Below, one piece after another: positions 35,406 through 44,299 of a stretch of 64,000 nucleotides of DNA. Below the pieces are notes generated by a model, which was not told where the DNA came from, searched no databases, and saw only the letters and a list, made by a program, of their open reading frames with translations. Source of the DNA: CAYVOV01 sp964453525 (GTDB lineage Bacteria; Chloroflexota; Dehalococcoidia; Dehalococcoidales; UBA2162); assembly GCA_964453525.1 (NCBI GenBank), contig CAYVOV010000007.1:62001-126000 (forward strand), in the 5' to 3' direction. A program made the position numbers and the translations under genes. Position 1 is the stretch's first letter. Every line of letters begins with the position of its first letter.

Positions 35406-37193
35406 CTAGTAGCCCATAGCCCTCTTCATCTCCATGTCAATCCAGGCGTACCTTACATTGGTCTCTGGCTCCCACTGGCCTATCCTGGTAGCGGCAAACC
35501 AGTTCTGAAGCCATGGCCACCACATATCGTAAACATATGGTACCGGCAGCATTCCTCCAATGACACACTCTTCCAGCATGAACGGGGTTATTTCCTTCAA
35601 TAGCCGCCAGGTCTCATCAGGGTCTTTCATGACGGTCCACTGAACTTCTTCGTAGACAGCCCTGGTCTTGGGGTTTTCATAGAAAGCGCAGTTGTCAAAA
35701 GCCTCTTTCCGTATCTCGTACATGAACCAAGGCAGGAAATGCATCTTACCGCCTGTAACAATCATCTGGTCGTGCTTTCTGCCCCTGAGAAAACTGTTAT
35801 AGACACCCGGCTCCAGTACTTTCAGCTGCATATCGATACCGACCTGCGCTAGCTGCTCTTTACATATAGACAGGATGTCTGTTTGAGTTGAATTGCAGAC
35901 AATTTCGGTCTTGAAGCCATCGGGATACCCTGCCTCAGCCAGTAACTGTTTTGCCTTGTCCGGGTGGTACTCGAACATGTCCTGAACTATCTGGGGCAAT
36001 TCGTCGAGAGGGATGTATACCTTCTTATGTTCTTTCCAGGCATACCAGGGCCAGCTAAGCAGTTCACCCTGACCTTCATAGTAATCTTCTAATATCTCCG
36101 GCTGGTTCAAGGCAAGGTTCATTGCCTGCCGGACCCTGACATCTGCCCAGGGAAGCTCCGGCTTGTCCACTCTTGGTACCAGCATAGTAGTATTGCCATA
36201 GATATTTTGAGACTCCAGCTCAGGATGTTGACTATGCAGCAGGTTATAGTCATCCCAGGAAAGTGCCTGCAGATAGTCAATTTTGCCGGTCCGCAGTGCC
36301 GCCAGCCGTGTAGATGAGTCCGGGATTATCAGCCTCTTGAAAATGTCGGCATAAGGGAGCTGGTTCTCCGGGTGATTGGGGTCATACGCCCAGTAGTTCG
36401 GGTTCCTTTCGAAGGTTATAGCGCTACCGACTACATAATCGGAAGTCATCCACGGTCCGCTGGCTACTATGTTCTCCCAGTCATTCCAGTTGCCGTATAC
36501 CTCGACCAGTTCCGGTGGCTCGAGATAAAGGAAGGCGCCTGTCTGGTTCAGGTGCATCCCCTGCATCTTAGGGTCTACCTTGATTTCAACGGTATACTTA
36601 TCGAGAGCTTTCACCGATTTCGGGATGTTAACAGCGCCCCAGGCAACCTGGTGAAATGCTGTGGGAGAATTCCACTGCCTGTTTATGCTGTAGACAACGT
36701 CATCGGCGGTTATTTCCCTGCCGTTCACCGGTGCCCTGTCCCACCAGTGACACCCTTTGCGAATATGAAAGACGATTGTTTCTCCGTCGGGCGTCTCCCA
36801 GCTTTCTGCCACGGATGGCCCAAAGTTGTCCCAGCTGCAAAGACACCAGCCGAGCCAGTTAGTGTCGCCGGTGCCGGCCGGTCCCTTTCCCCAGTCTCCC
36901 CTGATGAGCTTGTCATGGGTAAAATAGATTGTCGACGTCAGGATTGACATAACAACACCGACGTCGAAGCCGTTCGGGTCAGTACTGATGGCACTTGTTA
37001 TTATGCCACCGTATTTCGGCTCTTCCGGCGACCGAAAGCCTTCCTGTATTACCTCCTCTTCTTCCTCTTCTTCACCTATTACTACCTCCTCTTCTTCTTC
37101 CTCTTCTTCCACCGCTGCCGGACCGCATGACGCCATCACCAGAGATAATGCCATCAGGCAGCTCACTCCCAACCAGACTATTTTCTTGCCCAT
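35406..37193 (-). CDS. family 5 extracellular solute-binding lipoprotein
   Basis: This 595-residue lipoprotein has a signal sequence with a hydrophobic core (VWLGVSCLMALSLVMAS) and a lipobox Cys at residue 23. A striking poly-Glu linker follows (eight then seven Glu in a row, about 29-47). The mature part has the DppA/OppA order: PKYGGIITSAISTDPNGFD, ETIVFHIRKGCHWWD, the RNPNYWAYDPNHPENQLPYAD segment and VRVRQAMNLALNQPEIL. It would capture a peptide, nickel chelate or other organic solute for an ABC importer. No permease or ATPase genes are next to it, so the partner transporter lies elsewhere. Confidence 0.93.
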   Translation of the reverse strand: MGKKIVWLGVSCLMALSLVMASCGPAAVEEEEEEEEVVIGEEEEEEEVIQEGFRSPEEPKYGGIITSAISTDPNGFDVGVVMSILTSTIYFTHDKLIRGDWGKGPAGTGDTNWLGWCLCSWDNFGPSVAESWETPDGETIVFHIRKGCHWWDRAPVNGREITADDVVYSINRQWNSPTAFHQVAWGAVNIPKSVKALDKYTVEIKVDPKMQGMHLNQTGAFLYLEPPELVEVYGNWNDWENIVASGPWMTSDYVVGSAITFERNPNYWAYDPNHPENQLPYADIFKRLIIPDSSTRLAALRTGKIDYLQALSWDDYNLLHSQHPELESQNIYGNTTMLVPRVDKPELPWADVRVRQAMNLALNQPEILEDYYEGQGELLSWPWYAWKEHKKVYIPLDELPQIVQDMFEYHPDKAKQLLAEAGYPDGFKTEIVCNSTQTDILSICKEQLAQVGIDMQLKVLEPGVYNSFLRGRKHDQMIVTGGKMHFLPWFMYEIRKEAFDNCAFYENPKTRAVYEEVQWTVMKDPDETWRLLKEITPFMLEECVIGGMLPVPYVYDMWWPWLQNWFAATRIGQWEPETNVRYAWIDMEMKRAMGY

Positions 37194-37279
37194 ATAACTT
37201 CTCCTTTACTACTATGATTCACGAGCAATGTATTATCGATGATTTCAATAAGAGGTTACAACTAAGCTAAATCCTATTA

Positions 37280-37308
37280 TGTATATGCCAAATTTCGTAT
37301 TTTGTCAA
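37280..37308 (-). promoter_or_regulatory. promoter of the solute-binding protein gene
   Basis: The minus strand has TTGACA (37303-37308), a 17-bp spacer and TATACA (37280-37285), about 86 bp upstream of ATG 37193. The leader of about 80 nt is AT-rich. Confidence 0.75.
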
Positions 37309-37463
37309 CTATGAATGTATATTCAATATGCTAGTCTGGTATTCGCAGGTAACGATATATCGCTTTAATCACTCAAGATTGAACGGCAATCAGGTTGAAT
37401 CACCCTGTACCTGTACAGGTTCCGACCATTCCTTCACCTGATTTCTCAGTCTTTAAAAAGATT

Positions 37464-37648
37464 GGTTCTGTTCGGTTTTGGCTGAATGAGGTGCTCTCGC
37501 CCTTGGTCCTCCTCTTAAACAGATCCATGTTATACCATACGATTATTCCCCTCTCCAGCCAAGAGAGCATTTCTTTCATTCACAATGGTTCTGGCTGGAG
37601 AGGGGTTAGGGGTGAGGTAAACAGTATCAACCAGATGCAAATAGAACT
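37464..37648. mobile_element. MITE-like element, copy A (185 bp)
   Basis: The element has imperfect terminal inverted repeats of about 20 bp starting GGTTCTGTTCGG at the left and reading AGTTCTATTTGC inward from the right. It is flanked by an exact 8-bp direct repeat AAAAGATT (37456-37463 and 37649-37656). Inside is a hairpin of CTCTCCAGCCA and its complement. A related copy is at 62996-63316. It has no coding capacity. The whole 37194-37833 gap otherwise holds only the solute-binding protein promoter and the leader of the LarA-like gene. Confidence 0.8.
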
Positions 37649-37839
37649 AAAAGATTCGGATGAGCAGGAGTGCAGACCCTGGCACCCGCTGGATATCAAC
37701 TACAGAAAGTGGCACAAGTTTTGGTAGTAACCAGACCAAGATATTGATTATAAATGGGAGACGGAGTAAAATCAGTTTCGACTGATCACCGCTATTTACT
37801 CATCACTGGCAGAACGACACGCTGCATCCGGAGGTGAGA

Positions 37840-39090
37840 TTGGCAAACATCATTAAACTCCCGCAATACGTATGGTATGAATCCAGAGAAGTTGAGTTCG
37901 CCCTGCCTGACAACTGGGAGGTAAATATCCATAATATCGCCGGCTATGACAAACCGGCAATGACACCGGAGGAAATAGAGGCAGCCATCAGCTCTCCCAC
38001 GGGTATGCCTCAACTGAGGGAGTACGCCAGAGGCAGGAAAGAGGCAGTAATAATATTTGACGATATGACCCGCAGCACAATGTCCGCCCAGATTATTCCC
38101 TTCATTCTCAATGAACTTGCCGAGGCAGGTTTTACCGATGATAGAATACGCTTCATCGCCGCTGTAGCCAACCACCATGCTCTGGACTGGATTAGTATGG
38201 CGAGAAAAGTGGGAGAAGATATCGTAGCCAGGTTTCCCGTTTACAATCACTGCCCGTTTCTAAACTGCACGGATATCGGGACATCAAGCTACGGTACAGC
38301 CGTTTCAGTAAACAGTGAGGTAATGTATTGTGACCTCAAGATAGGTATCGGGTCAGTCGTGCCGCATCCGATATACGGCCTGAGCGGCGGCGGCAAGATT
38401 ATAATGCCCGGCGTATCTTCTTATCAATCGGTACTGAACCACCACGGCAGGACTCATCAGGCGTGGAGAGAGGAAAGGAGAAACCGCGGACTGCCACTCT
38501 CCGGAGAACTGAATGATAATCCCCTGCAGCTTGATGCCCAGGAAATTGCCGGAATGGCCGGGCTCGACATGGTAATCAACTGCTTCATAAACAGGTGGGG
38601 CGAAACGGTGAAAATCATGGCTGGTGCCCTGGACCCGACCTACCAGGCGGCAGTCAAAGAAGCCAGATCGCATTACGTTGCCGCCAACACAAAAGACAAC
38701 GATATCGTTATCGCCAATAACCTGACAAAAGCCACCGAATTCGTAGTATCGCTGGTGCCGGCCGTCCAGGCGGTAAAACCGGAGGGCGGAAGCATTGTTA
38801 TTAACTCAAATCCACCTTCAGGGCAGGTCGTCCACTACCTTTATGATAATTTCGGTAAAACTATCGGCGGGGATTTATTCAACAGGATAGTGATTGCCCC
38901 GCACATTAAAAATGTGATTATCTATACTGAATATCCCGAAGCCAGGACTCTGGGACGTTTTGAGAATCCTGACCAGGTACTGCAGACAAACGACTGGGAC
39001 CGGGTAATTGAGACACTTGTGAAAACACACGGCCATAGTGCGAAAGTAGCCGTGTATCCGAACTCAGATACTCAGTATTACGCTGATTAG
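37840..39090 (+). CDS. larA: LarA-like (DUF2088) nickel-dependent racemase family protein
   Basis: This 416-residue member of the lactate racemase LarA family has an early FDDMTRSTM segment (the conserved DDxTR of the family), a central VVPHPIYGLSGGGKIIMPG loop with His as in the substrate and nickel-pincer site, HHGRTHQAW, and a C-terminal GGSIVINSNPP strand. LarA needs the nickel-pincer nucleotide made by LarB/C/E, which are not in this window. The annotated frame can start at GTG 37834, but that codon overlaps the GGAGG site. TTG 37840, 5 bases after GGAGG, is the better start. The substrate is probably a 2-hydroxy acid but is unknown. Confidence 0.88.
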   Translation: MANIIKLPQYVWYESREVEFALPDNWEVNIHNIAGYDKPAMTPEEIEAAISSPTGMPQLREYARGRKEAVIIFDDMTRSTMSAQIIPFILNELAEAGFTDDRIRFIAAVANHHALDWISMARKVGEDIVARFPVYNHCPFLNCTDIGTSSYGTAVSVNSEVMYCDLKIGIGSVVPHPIYGLSGGGKIIMPGVSSYQSVLNHHGRTHQAWREERRNRGLPLSGELNDNPLQLDAQEIAGMAGLDMVINCFINRWGETVKIMAGALDPTYQAAVKEARSHYVAANTKDNDIVIANNLTKATEFVVSLVPAVQAVKPEGGSIVINSNPPSGQVVHYLYDNFGKTIGGDLFNRIVIAPHIKNVIIYTEYPEARTLGRFENPDQVLQTNDWDRVIETLVKTHGHSAKVAVYPNSDTQYYAD

Positions 39091-39156
39091 TAAAGGCATT
39101 TAAATATATTAACCAAACCTGAACCTGTAAATCATTAAATGCAAAGGAGGTTTAAA

Positions 39157-39912
39157 ATGCGAGAGCTAACTCAGGACCTCTCAATTTACAACAAATTTGA
39201 TTTTGAAAAGCCACCTGTAGGCATCAAGTTCCTTCTTAACAGACCCGAAGGAATAAAGCAGATAGGTAAAGAGTTGCCTTTCTGTGCAATGTTCAAAGAA
39301 GCCCAGCGAACTGATGCTCCGTTTTACTTCAGCAAGGAGAATGAAAACTGTGTCGGGAAGCAGGCTCTGGGAATGGAGGAGATGCAGCTATTCGTGGAAA
39401 GCGGTCTGGTGGGACCAAAACTCGGTATTTATCAGGAGCCGCGCGCCAACAACAGAATCTACCAGTATATCTATAAATTTAATCCCGGCATTGTTAACTA
39501 TGTTGCCTTCTCCCCGCTGAATAAATTAACATTCGAGCCGGACCTCCTGATTCTCTCCGCCACGCCCGGCCAGGCAGAAATCGTAATGAGGGCGATGAGC
39601 TATTCCAGCGGCGAAATGTGGGAACCGAAACTGACTCCGGTACTGGGCTGCTCGTGGCTGTATGTTTATCCATACCAGAGCGGAAAGGTGAATTACATGA
39701 TTACCGGGATGACCTTCGGTATGAAAGCGAAAGAGATATTTGAAGAGGGATGGATACTGATAACGATACCTTATCAGTGGATACCGACCATTACTCAGAA
39801 CCTGAAGGATATGGACTGGGTACTTCCGGCGTATGCAGCAGGCAAGGAAGAGTTCGCCAAAATGGAGGAAAGAATATTTGAGGAAGCAAAGAAAGAGGCT
39901 CAGAATCCCTGA
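39157..39912 (+). CDS. DUF169 family protein
   Basis: This 251-residue protein has the DUF169 pattern: PPVGIKFL at the start, LPFCAMFKEA with Cys, then ENCVGKQALGM and a Gly-rich LVGPKLGIYQEP, followed by a C-terminal TGMTFGMKAKEIFEEGWI region. The family is common in anaerobes and its biochemical role is unknown; the conserved Cys pair may bind a metal or cofactor. AAAGGAGG precedes ATG 39157, which is preferred over an in-frame ATG 18 bp upstream. It is followed by an SDR gene (37-bp gap) in the same operon. Confidence 0.88.
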   Translation: MRELTQDLSIYNKFDFEKPPVGIKFLLNRPEGIKQIGKELPFCAMFKEAQRTDAPFYFSKENENCVGKQALGMEEMQLFVESGLVGPKLGIYQEPRANNRIYQYIYKFNPGIVNYVAFSPLNKLTFEPDLLILSATPGQAEIVMRAMSYSSGEMWEPKLTPVLGCSWLYVYPYQSGKVNYMITGMTFGMKAKEIFEEGWILITIPYQWIPTITQNLKDMDWVLPAYAAGKEEFAKMEERIFEEAKKEAQNP

Positions 39913-39949
39913 TCAAGTAAAATAGAATAACAAATAAAGGAGGAGAGAA

Positions 39950-40717
39950 ATGTCACCAGCACTTGAAAACAAAGTCGCCATCGTTACCGGAGGCGGGCGC
40001 GGCCTGGGCAAAGCAATAGCGCTGAGGTACGCCGAGGAGGGAGCAAAGCTGCTCCTGCCTGATATCAGCCTGGAAAGGGCTGAGGAAGCAGCAAAGGAGA
40101 TAAGAGATAAAGGCGGTGCAGCGGCAGCCATGGAGTGTGATATCTCCGACGAAAAATCTACCCAGAAGATGGCAGAAAAGGTTATCGAAGAATATGGTAA
40201 AGTAGACATTCTGGTAAACAACGCCGCCATCTGGTACGGAATAGAGGCGAAGCCGTGGAATGCCTGGACGGTGGAGGACTGGGACAGGATATTCGAGGTC
40301 AACGTAAAGGGGACCTGGCTCTGCTGCAAGGCTATCGCCCCGCTGATGGAAAAACAGTCCAGCGGCACGATTATCAACATGGCTTCACACGTCTTTAAAG
40401 TCCCGGATGCCCAGTTCTTCCTCGGTTATGCCCTGACCAAGTCCGCCGTTTACACCCTCACCCAGTGCCTGGCACGAGCGCTGGGTCCATCGGGTATAAC
40501 GGTCAATTCCATCGCCCCCGGGCTTGTCGCCACGGAAGCCAGTCTTACCAAGGAAGGTATTGAGGACACATTCGTCAATGTCGTCGCCGCACAGTCCATC
40601 AAACGGCGCTCGGAACCATCCGATATCGTCGGTACCGCGGTTTTTCTGGCATCAAAAGACGCCGACTTCATCTCCGGACAGTACATTGTTGTCGATGGTG
40701 GCAGTGTTATGGTATAA
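39950..40717 (+). CDS. SDR family NAD(P)-dependent oxidoreductase
   Basis: This 255-residue classical short-chain dehydrogenase has TGGGRGLG (cofactor, about 14-21), DIS after beta-2 consistent with NAD preference, NNAA near 91-94, NMASH before the catalytic site, the Tyr-x3-Lys pair in GYALTKSAV, and the C-terminal GQYIVVDGG. It probably interconverts an alcohol and a carbonyl. AGGAGGAG lies upstream of ATG 39950. It lies between a DUF169 gene and the aldehyde oxidoreductase gene, so it could make an aldehyde or ketone for the next step, which is inference. Confidence 0.93.
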   Translation: MSPALENKVAIVTGGGRGLGKAIALRYAEEGAKLLLPDISLERAEEAAKEIRDKGGAAAAMECDISDEKSTQKMAEKVIEEYGKVDILVNNAAIWYGIEAKPWNAWTVEDWDRIFEVNVKGTWLCCKAIAPLMEKQSSGTIINMASHVFKVPDAQFFLGYALTKSAVYTLTQCLARALGPSGITVNSIAPGLVATEASLTKEGIEDTFVNVVAAQSIKRRSEPSDIVGTAVFLASKDADFISGQYIVVDGGSVMV

Positions 40718-40803
40718 AAGTAAACCGAACCCTCGTTAAAGAATCCCAGGAAACATATTCGTCATGCTAGATGCTAACTTTTAAGGAGCTAGGAGGTTTA
40801 GAT

Positions 40804-42645
40804 ATGGCAGGCTACAAAAATCGTATTCTGAGAGTTGACCTTTCAAACGGGACTTTTTCCGAGGAACCGCTCGATAAAGCGCTTATCAATGACTACATCG
40901 GTGGACGCGGCTTTGGTGTTAAACTGCTCTACGACGACCTGAAACCGGGCACCGACCCTCTGGGTGAAGACAACGAGTTGATATTCATGGCCGGTCCTCT
41001 GGCCGGGACAAACGCCCAGTCCTTCAGCCGCTACAAGGTATTTTTCAAATCACCGCTTACCGGCACTTACTTCAAGACCTGCAGCGGCGGACACATGGCT
41101 AAAGAAATTAAGTTCGCCGGATTCGACGCCGTCATTATCAGGGGAAAAGCCGAAAAACCTGTCTATCTCTGGATTCACGACGGCAAATACGAATTAAAAG
41201 ACGCCACTTACCTGTGGGGTCTGGACTGTGATGATACACATACTCTCATCCGTGAAGAGCTGCACGACCAGAATATAAGGCTGGGATGTATCGGCGTGTC
41301 CGGAGAGCATGGGGTGAAGTATGCCGGAATATTCAGCGACCGCCGTGCCTGCGGCAGGGGCGGTGGCGGCACCGTTATGGGCGGCAAGAACCTGAAGGCA
41401 ATCGCTTTCAGGGGACGGGAGAGAGTCGAGCTTGCCGACAAGGACGTTTTCGCTGCCGCCGTCAAGGAACAGGTTGCCGGTTATAAGGCGAATCCCCAGT
41501 TTGCTACTTTCTCCCAGAACGGGACCTGGATTGCCGAGGCTACAAACCTTCTCGGCATCTATCCCACCAAGAACTTCACCGAGGGTATGGTCCCCGAATG
41601 GGAGAAACTGGAGAGTAACGAATACCTTAAACTTCAGGTGAGAAAAACAGCCTGCTATAGCTGTATGGTACACTGCGGCAGCATTACCAAAATGGCTAGA
41701 GACAGGTATACCGGAGCTTGGACCGAAGGACCGGAGTACGAGACCATCTGGGCATTCACCGGTCCGATGAGAAAAGCAGATATCGGGCTGACAATTGCTG
41801 CCGACAAGCTCTGCGACGACCTGGGACTGGATACAATCTCCACCGGCAACACAATCGGTTTTGCCTATGAACTGTACGAAAAAGGACTGATTACGGACAA
41901 GGACACCGGCGGCCTCAAACTCACTTTCGGCAACAGTGAACCTGTTATGAGTTTAATCAAACAGATTGCATACCGCGAAGGCATCGGCGATTTGCTTGCC
42001 GAGGGTACCCGTGAGGTAGCCCGCCGTATCGGAAAAGGCGCCGAGCAGTATGCAATACATGTCAAAGGGCTCGAATTACCCGCCTACGACCCCCGTGGCG
42101 TTAAAGCCCACGGTCTTAACCTTATGACCTGCCCGATAGGAGCCGACCACAATTCCGGTTACGCTCCTCAAGAAGTGTTCGGTGTCCCGATTCCAAAAGA
42201 ATATGACCGCTTCACTCCCGAGGAAAAGGGAGAACTGACTAAAATGAACCAGGATAATACTGCCTTTCTGGAAACGGGAATTCTCTGCAGTTTCATGCCG
42301 TCAATGGGTATGGTCAGCGATGAGGTGTATGGTAAACTCCTGTTAGGTGCAACCGGGATAAAAGAATTCACCGACCCCGCCTATCTCTGGCACGTCGGAG
42401 AAAAAATTCTGAACCTAGAGAGGATGTTTAACGTGCGGGAAGGTTTCGGAATAAAAGATGATTCTTTCCCGAAGCGTATTACCGATGAACCATTAGCTGA
42501 AGGAGCCTCCGCAGGACAGGTCTTCGAAGCCGACCAAATGCTCTCGGACTACTATGAGGTAAGAGGATGGGATAAGAAGACAGGAATCCCGACCAAAAAG
42601 AAGCTGGATGAGCTTGGGCTTGGCTTTACCGCAGGCAAGAAATAG
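40804..42645 (+). CDS. aor: aldehyde:ferredoxin oxidoreductase (tungsten-pterin enzyme)
   Basis: This 613-residue AOR family enzyme has the N-terminal domain NRILRVDLSNG, IGGRGFGVKLLYDDL, a FKTCSGGHMAKEIKFAG segment, the RRACGRGGGGTVMGGKNLKAI pterin-binding loop and the [4Fe-4S] ligands Cys283, Cys286 and Cys290 (CYSCMVHC) plus a late Cys near 495 (GILCSFMPS). It oxidises aldehydes to acids, or the reverse, with ferredoxin. ATG 40804 has AGGAGG 7 bases upstream; a longer frame from 40771 is less likely. A MoaD-like gene follows 20 bp downstream, as often seen for AOR operons. Confidence 0.95.
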   Translation: MAGYKNRILRVDLSNGTFSEEPLDKALINDYIGGRGFGVKLLYDDLKPGTDPLGEDNELIFMAGPLAGTNAQSFSRYKVFFKSPLTGTYFKTCSGGHMAKEIKFAGFDAVIIRGKAEKPVYLWIHDGKYELKDATYLWGLDCDDTHTLIREELHDQNIRLGCIGVSGEHGVKYAGIFSDRRACGRGGGGTVMGGKNLKAIAFRGRERVELADKDVFAAAVKEQVAGYKANPQFATFSQNGTWIAEATNLLGIYPTKNFTEGMVPEWEKLESNEYLKLQVRKTACYSCMVHCGSITKMARDRYTGAWTEGPEYETIWAFTGPMRKADIGLTIAADKLCDDLGLDTISTGNTIGFAYELYEKGLITDKDTGGLKLTFGNSEPVMSLIKQIAYREGIGDLLAEGTREVARRIGKGAEQYAIHVKGLELPAYDPRGVKAHGLNLMTCPIGADHNSGYAPQEVFGVPIPKEYDRFTPEEKGELTKMNQDNTAFLETGILCSFMPSMGMVSDEVYGKLLLGATGIKEFTDPAYLWHVGEKILNLERMFNVREGFGIKDDSFPKRITDEPLAEGASAGQVFEADQMLSDYYEVRGWDKKTGIPTKKKLDELGLGFTAGKK

Positions 42646-42665
42646 GAATTCATTAGACAGGAACA

Positions 42666-42935
42666 ATGAATATTGAGGTGCTTTTCTTCGGTCAGCTCAG
42701 GGAGCTGACCGAAGAACCCCGTACTGCCGTTGAAATAAAGGACAACGCCACTCTGATGGACTTGATGGAGTATCTGGTAGGAGCCTACGGGACTGCCTTT
42801 CGGAATACGGCTGACGATATAAAGGGCTTGCGTATCCTGATTAACGGCAGGGAGTACACTCTGCTTGGTGGTATGGAGACACTCCTTAAGGAGGGTGATA
42901 CTGTAGTTTTTCTACCGCCTATCGCCGGTGGATGA
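42666..42935 (+). CDS. moaD: MoaD/ThiS family sulfur carrier protein
   Basis: This is an 89-residue ubiquitin-fold protein with N-terminal strand MNIEVLFFGQLRELTEE, a hydrophobic core helix LMDLMEYL, LRILINGREY, EGDTVVFLPPIAGG and the C-terminal Gly-Gly that is thiocarboxylated. It would supply sulfur for the tungsten or molybdenum pterin cofactor used by the adjacent AOR. It follows the AOR stop by 20 bp with a weak Shine-Dalgarno (GACAGGAACA). It could be dedicated to this enzyme and separate from the general cofactor pathway. Confidence 0.92.
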   Translation: MNIEVLFFGQLRELTEEPRTAVEIKDNATLMDLMEYLVGAYGTAFRNTADDIKGLRILINGREYTLLGGMETLLKEGDTVVFLPPIAGG

Positions 42936-43619
42936 AATATCGCCGGATAAAAATACTTCTTCCAGACCCAATAATACCCGATAATAGTCGTAACGGATAG
43001 CTCTTTGAGTCTATCCGTTACGTTCTTTCAGGCGTAAAATAGATTTTTAATAACTTATTTAGCCTCAAAAAATGGAAAATACGGCTTCTCACTGGTTAAG
43101 AAGCGTTAAAACGGGGAAATATATGCTGAGCCGTGATAGCCATACCCCCTGTCTATATAGCAGCTTACTGGCCTACATATAGCAGCTACCCAGGTCAGCA
43201 TTAGACAAGGTGCCTGTAGAATGATAATATAAATCAACCTGAAAAAAGGGTTGACTCTTATAAGAAGGGAAGGAACATAAAAACCTTTAGGGAGGTAACA
43301 ATTTGATCTGAAGTGCCAAAGTAGACATATTGTGCGGGGGTTAATAATCTGTCTTTCAAAAACCGGGTAGACTTATTCCTCGTATAGACACTGGTAGAAT
43401 CACAGAAAAAATATCCCAAGAACAATAAGTGCACCTACAAAGGTTTCAGAATCGTCCGCCCGTAATTCCTTCTTTTAAACTCGTAAGCTACGCACGTTTC
43501 GCCCAATCCGCGCCTGAAGAACAGTAATTCTCTTTCTGTGTCTGCCTATTCACTGACTCCATGCCTTAGTTTCTACTTGTCTGTATGCCTGCGGCTACGT
43601 AGATAGGAGATAAAAAGTT
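42936..43619 (+). promoter_or_regulatory. 684-bp non-coding leader region before the methyltransferase/GRE operon
   Basis: No gene is seen in this stretch. It has a perfect stem of 12 bp (CGTAACGGATAG with CTATCCGTTACG, 42990-43001 and 43012-43023), a probable terminator of the AOR-MoaD unit. Later it has a repeated TATAGCAGCT at about 43156 and 43180 and a small stem TCAACC/GGTTGA near 43233-43255. A TTGACT box at 43251 is followed by AT-rich DNA, and a GGGAGG site at 43290-43295 leads only to a 2-codon frame. I looked for a cobalamin riboswitch and did not find a B12 box. Confidence 0.45.
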
Positions 43620-44297
43620 ATGCAAATATTAGAAAAACAAACATTAACCATAGATAAAAATCAAATCCTGAGCCAGATTGGCTACGATGATAACTATGAG
43701 CCGTCAGCCAAGATACAGTCACTGGTCGATGACTATATTGACAACTATCATAATCTTATAGAATCCTCGTATTCATACGTAATCGAGGATGTAAAGTCGG
43801 TGCGAGGAAGCCAAATCAGCATAGAAGGCTCGATTTCCCTGGAAAGCGGTGTCCTTGCCCGGCTACTTGAAAGGTGTGAAAAAGTAGCCATATTTGCCCT
43901 GACTATAGGCAGCCACCTTGAAGAGATGGTAGCTTACCTGGCAGAGAACGGGCTGGTACTACAGGCGACGGTGCTCGATGCTATTGGCTCTGGTGCGGCA
44001 GAGCAGTTAGCCTCATATGTTGAAGACAGCGTAAGAGAACTTGTCCGTTCTCGCGGGCTTGTAATCAGCCGGCGGTTCAGTCCCGGGTATTGCGACTGGG
44101 ATGTAAGCCAGCAGGAAATGGTATTTAAAGCCATAGAGAAAAAGACGGTAGACATTCACCTCACCGACGAGTACCTGATGATTCCCCGCAAATCAATCTC
44201 AGGTATTATCGGTATCGGCAGTAACAATGATGCTATAGAAAGCTACAATCCATGCAATACCTGCCTGAAGGCTGATTGCCCGGGCAGGAGAATATAA
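43620..44297 (+). CDS. MetH-activation-domain-like corrinoid reactivation protein
   Basis: This 225-residue protein resembles the SAM-binding activation domain of cobalamin-dependent methionine synthase: EDVKSVRGSQISIEG, a helix region with IFALTIGSHLEE, the cluster VLDAIGSGAAEQLA, and RRFSPGYCDWDVSQQ, matching the RxSPGY signature of that domain. The C-terminus has three Cys (CNTCLKADC). In methyltransferase systems such proteins help reactivate the Co(II) corrinoid, a job done by RamA in methanogens. AGGAG precedes ATG 43620. It opens the MttB/corrinoid/GRE operon and its last codon is 2 bp from the next gene. Confidence 0.9.
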   Translation: MQILEKQTLTIDKNQILSQIGYDDNYEPSAKIQSLVDDYIDNYHNLIESSYSYVIEDVKSVRGSQISIEGSISLESGVLARLLERCEKVAIFALTIGSHLEEMVAYLAENGLVLQATVLDAIGSGAAEQLASYVEDSVRELVRSRGLVISRRFSPGYCDWDVSQQEMVFKAIEKKTVDIHLTDEYLMIPRKSISGIIGIGSNNDAIESYNPCNTCLKADCPGRRI

Positions 44298-44299
44298 AT

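Noticed and set aside
37395..37727. 110-codon open frame on the plus strand
   Set aside because: It covers MITE copy A, has no Shine-Dalgarno and shows no protein-like features.
43200..43619. Cobalamin riboswitch before the corrinoid operon
   Set aside because: No B12-box-like sequence or matching stem arrangement was found.
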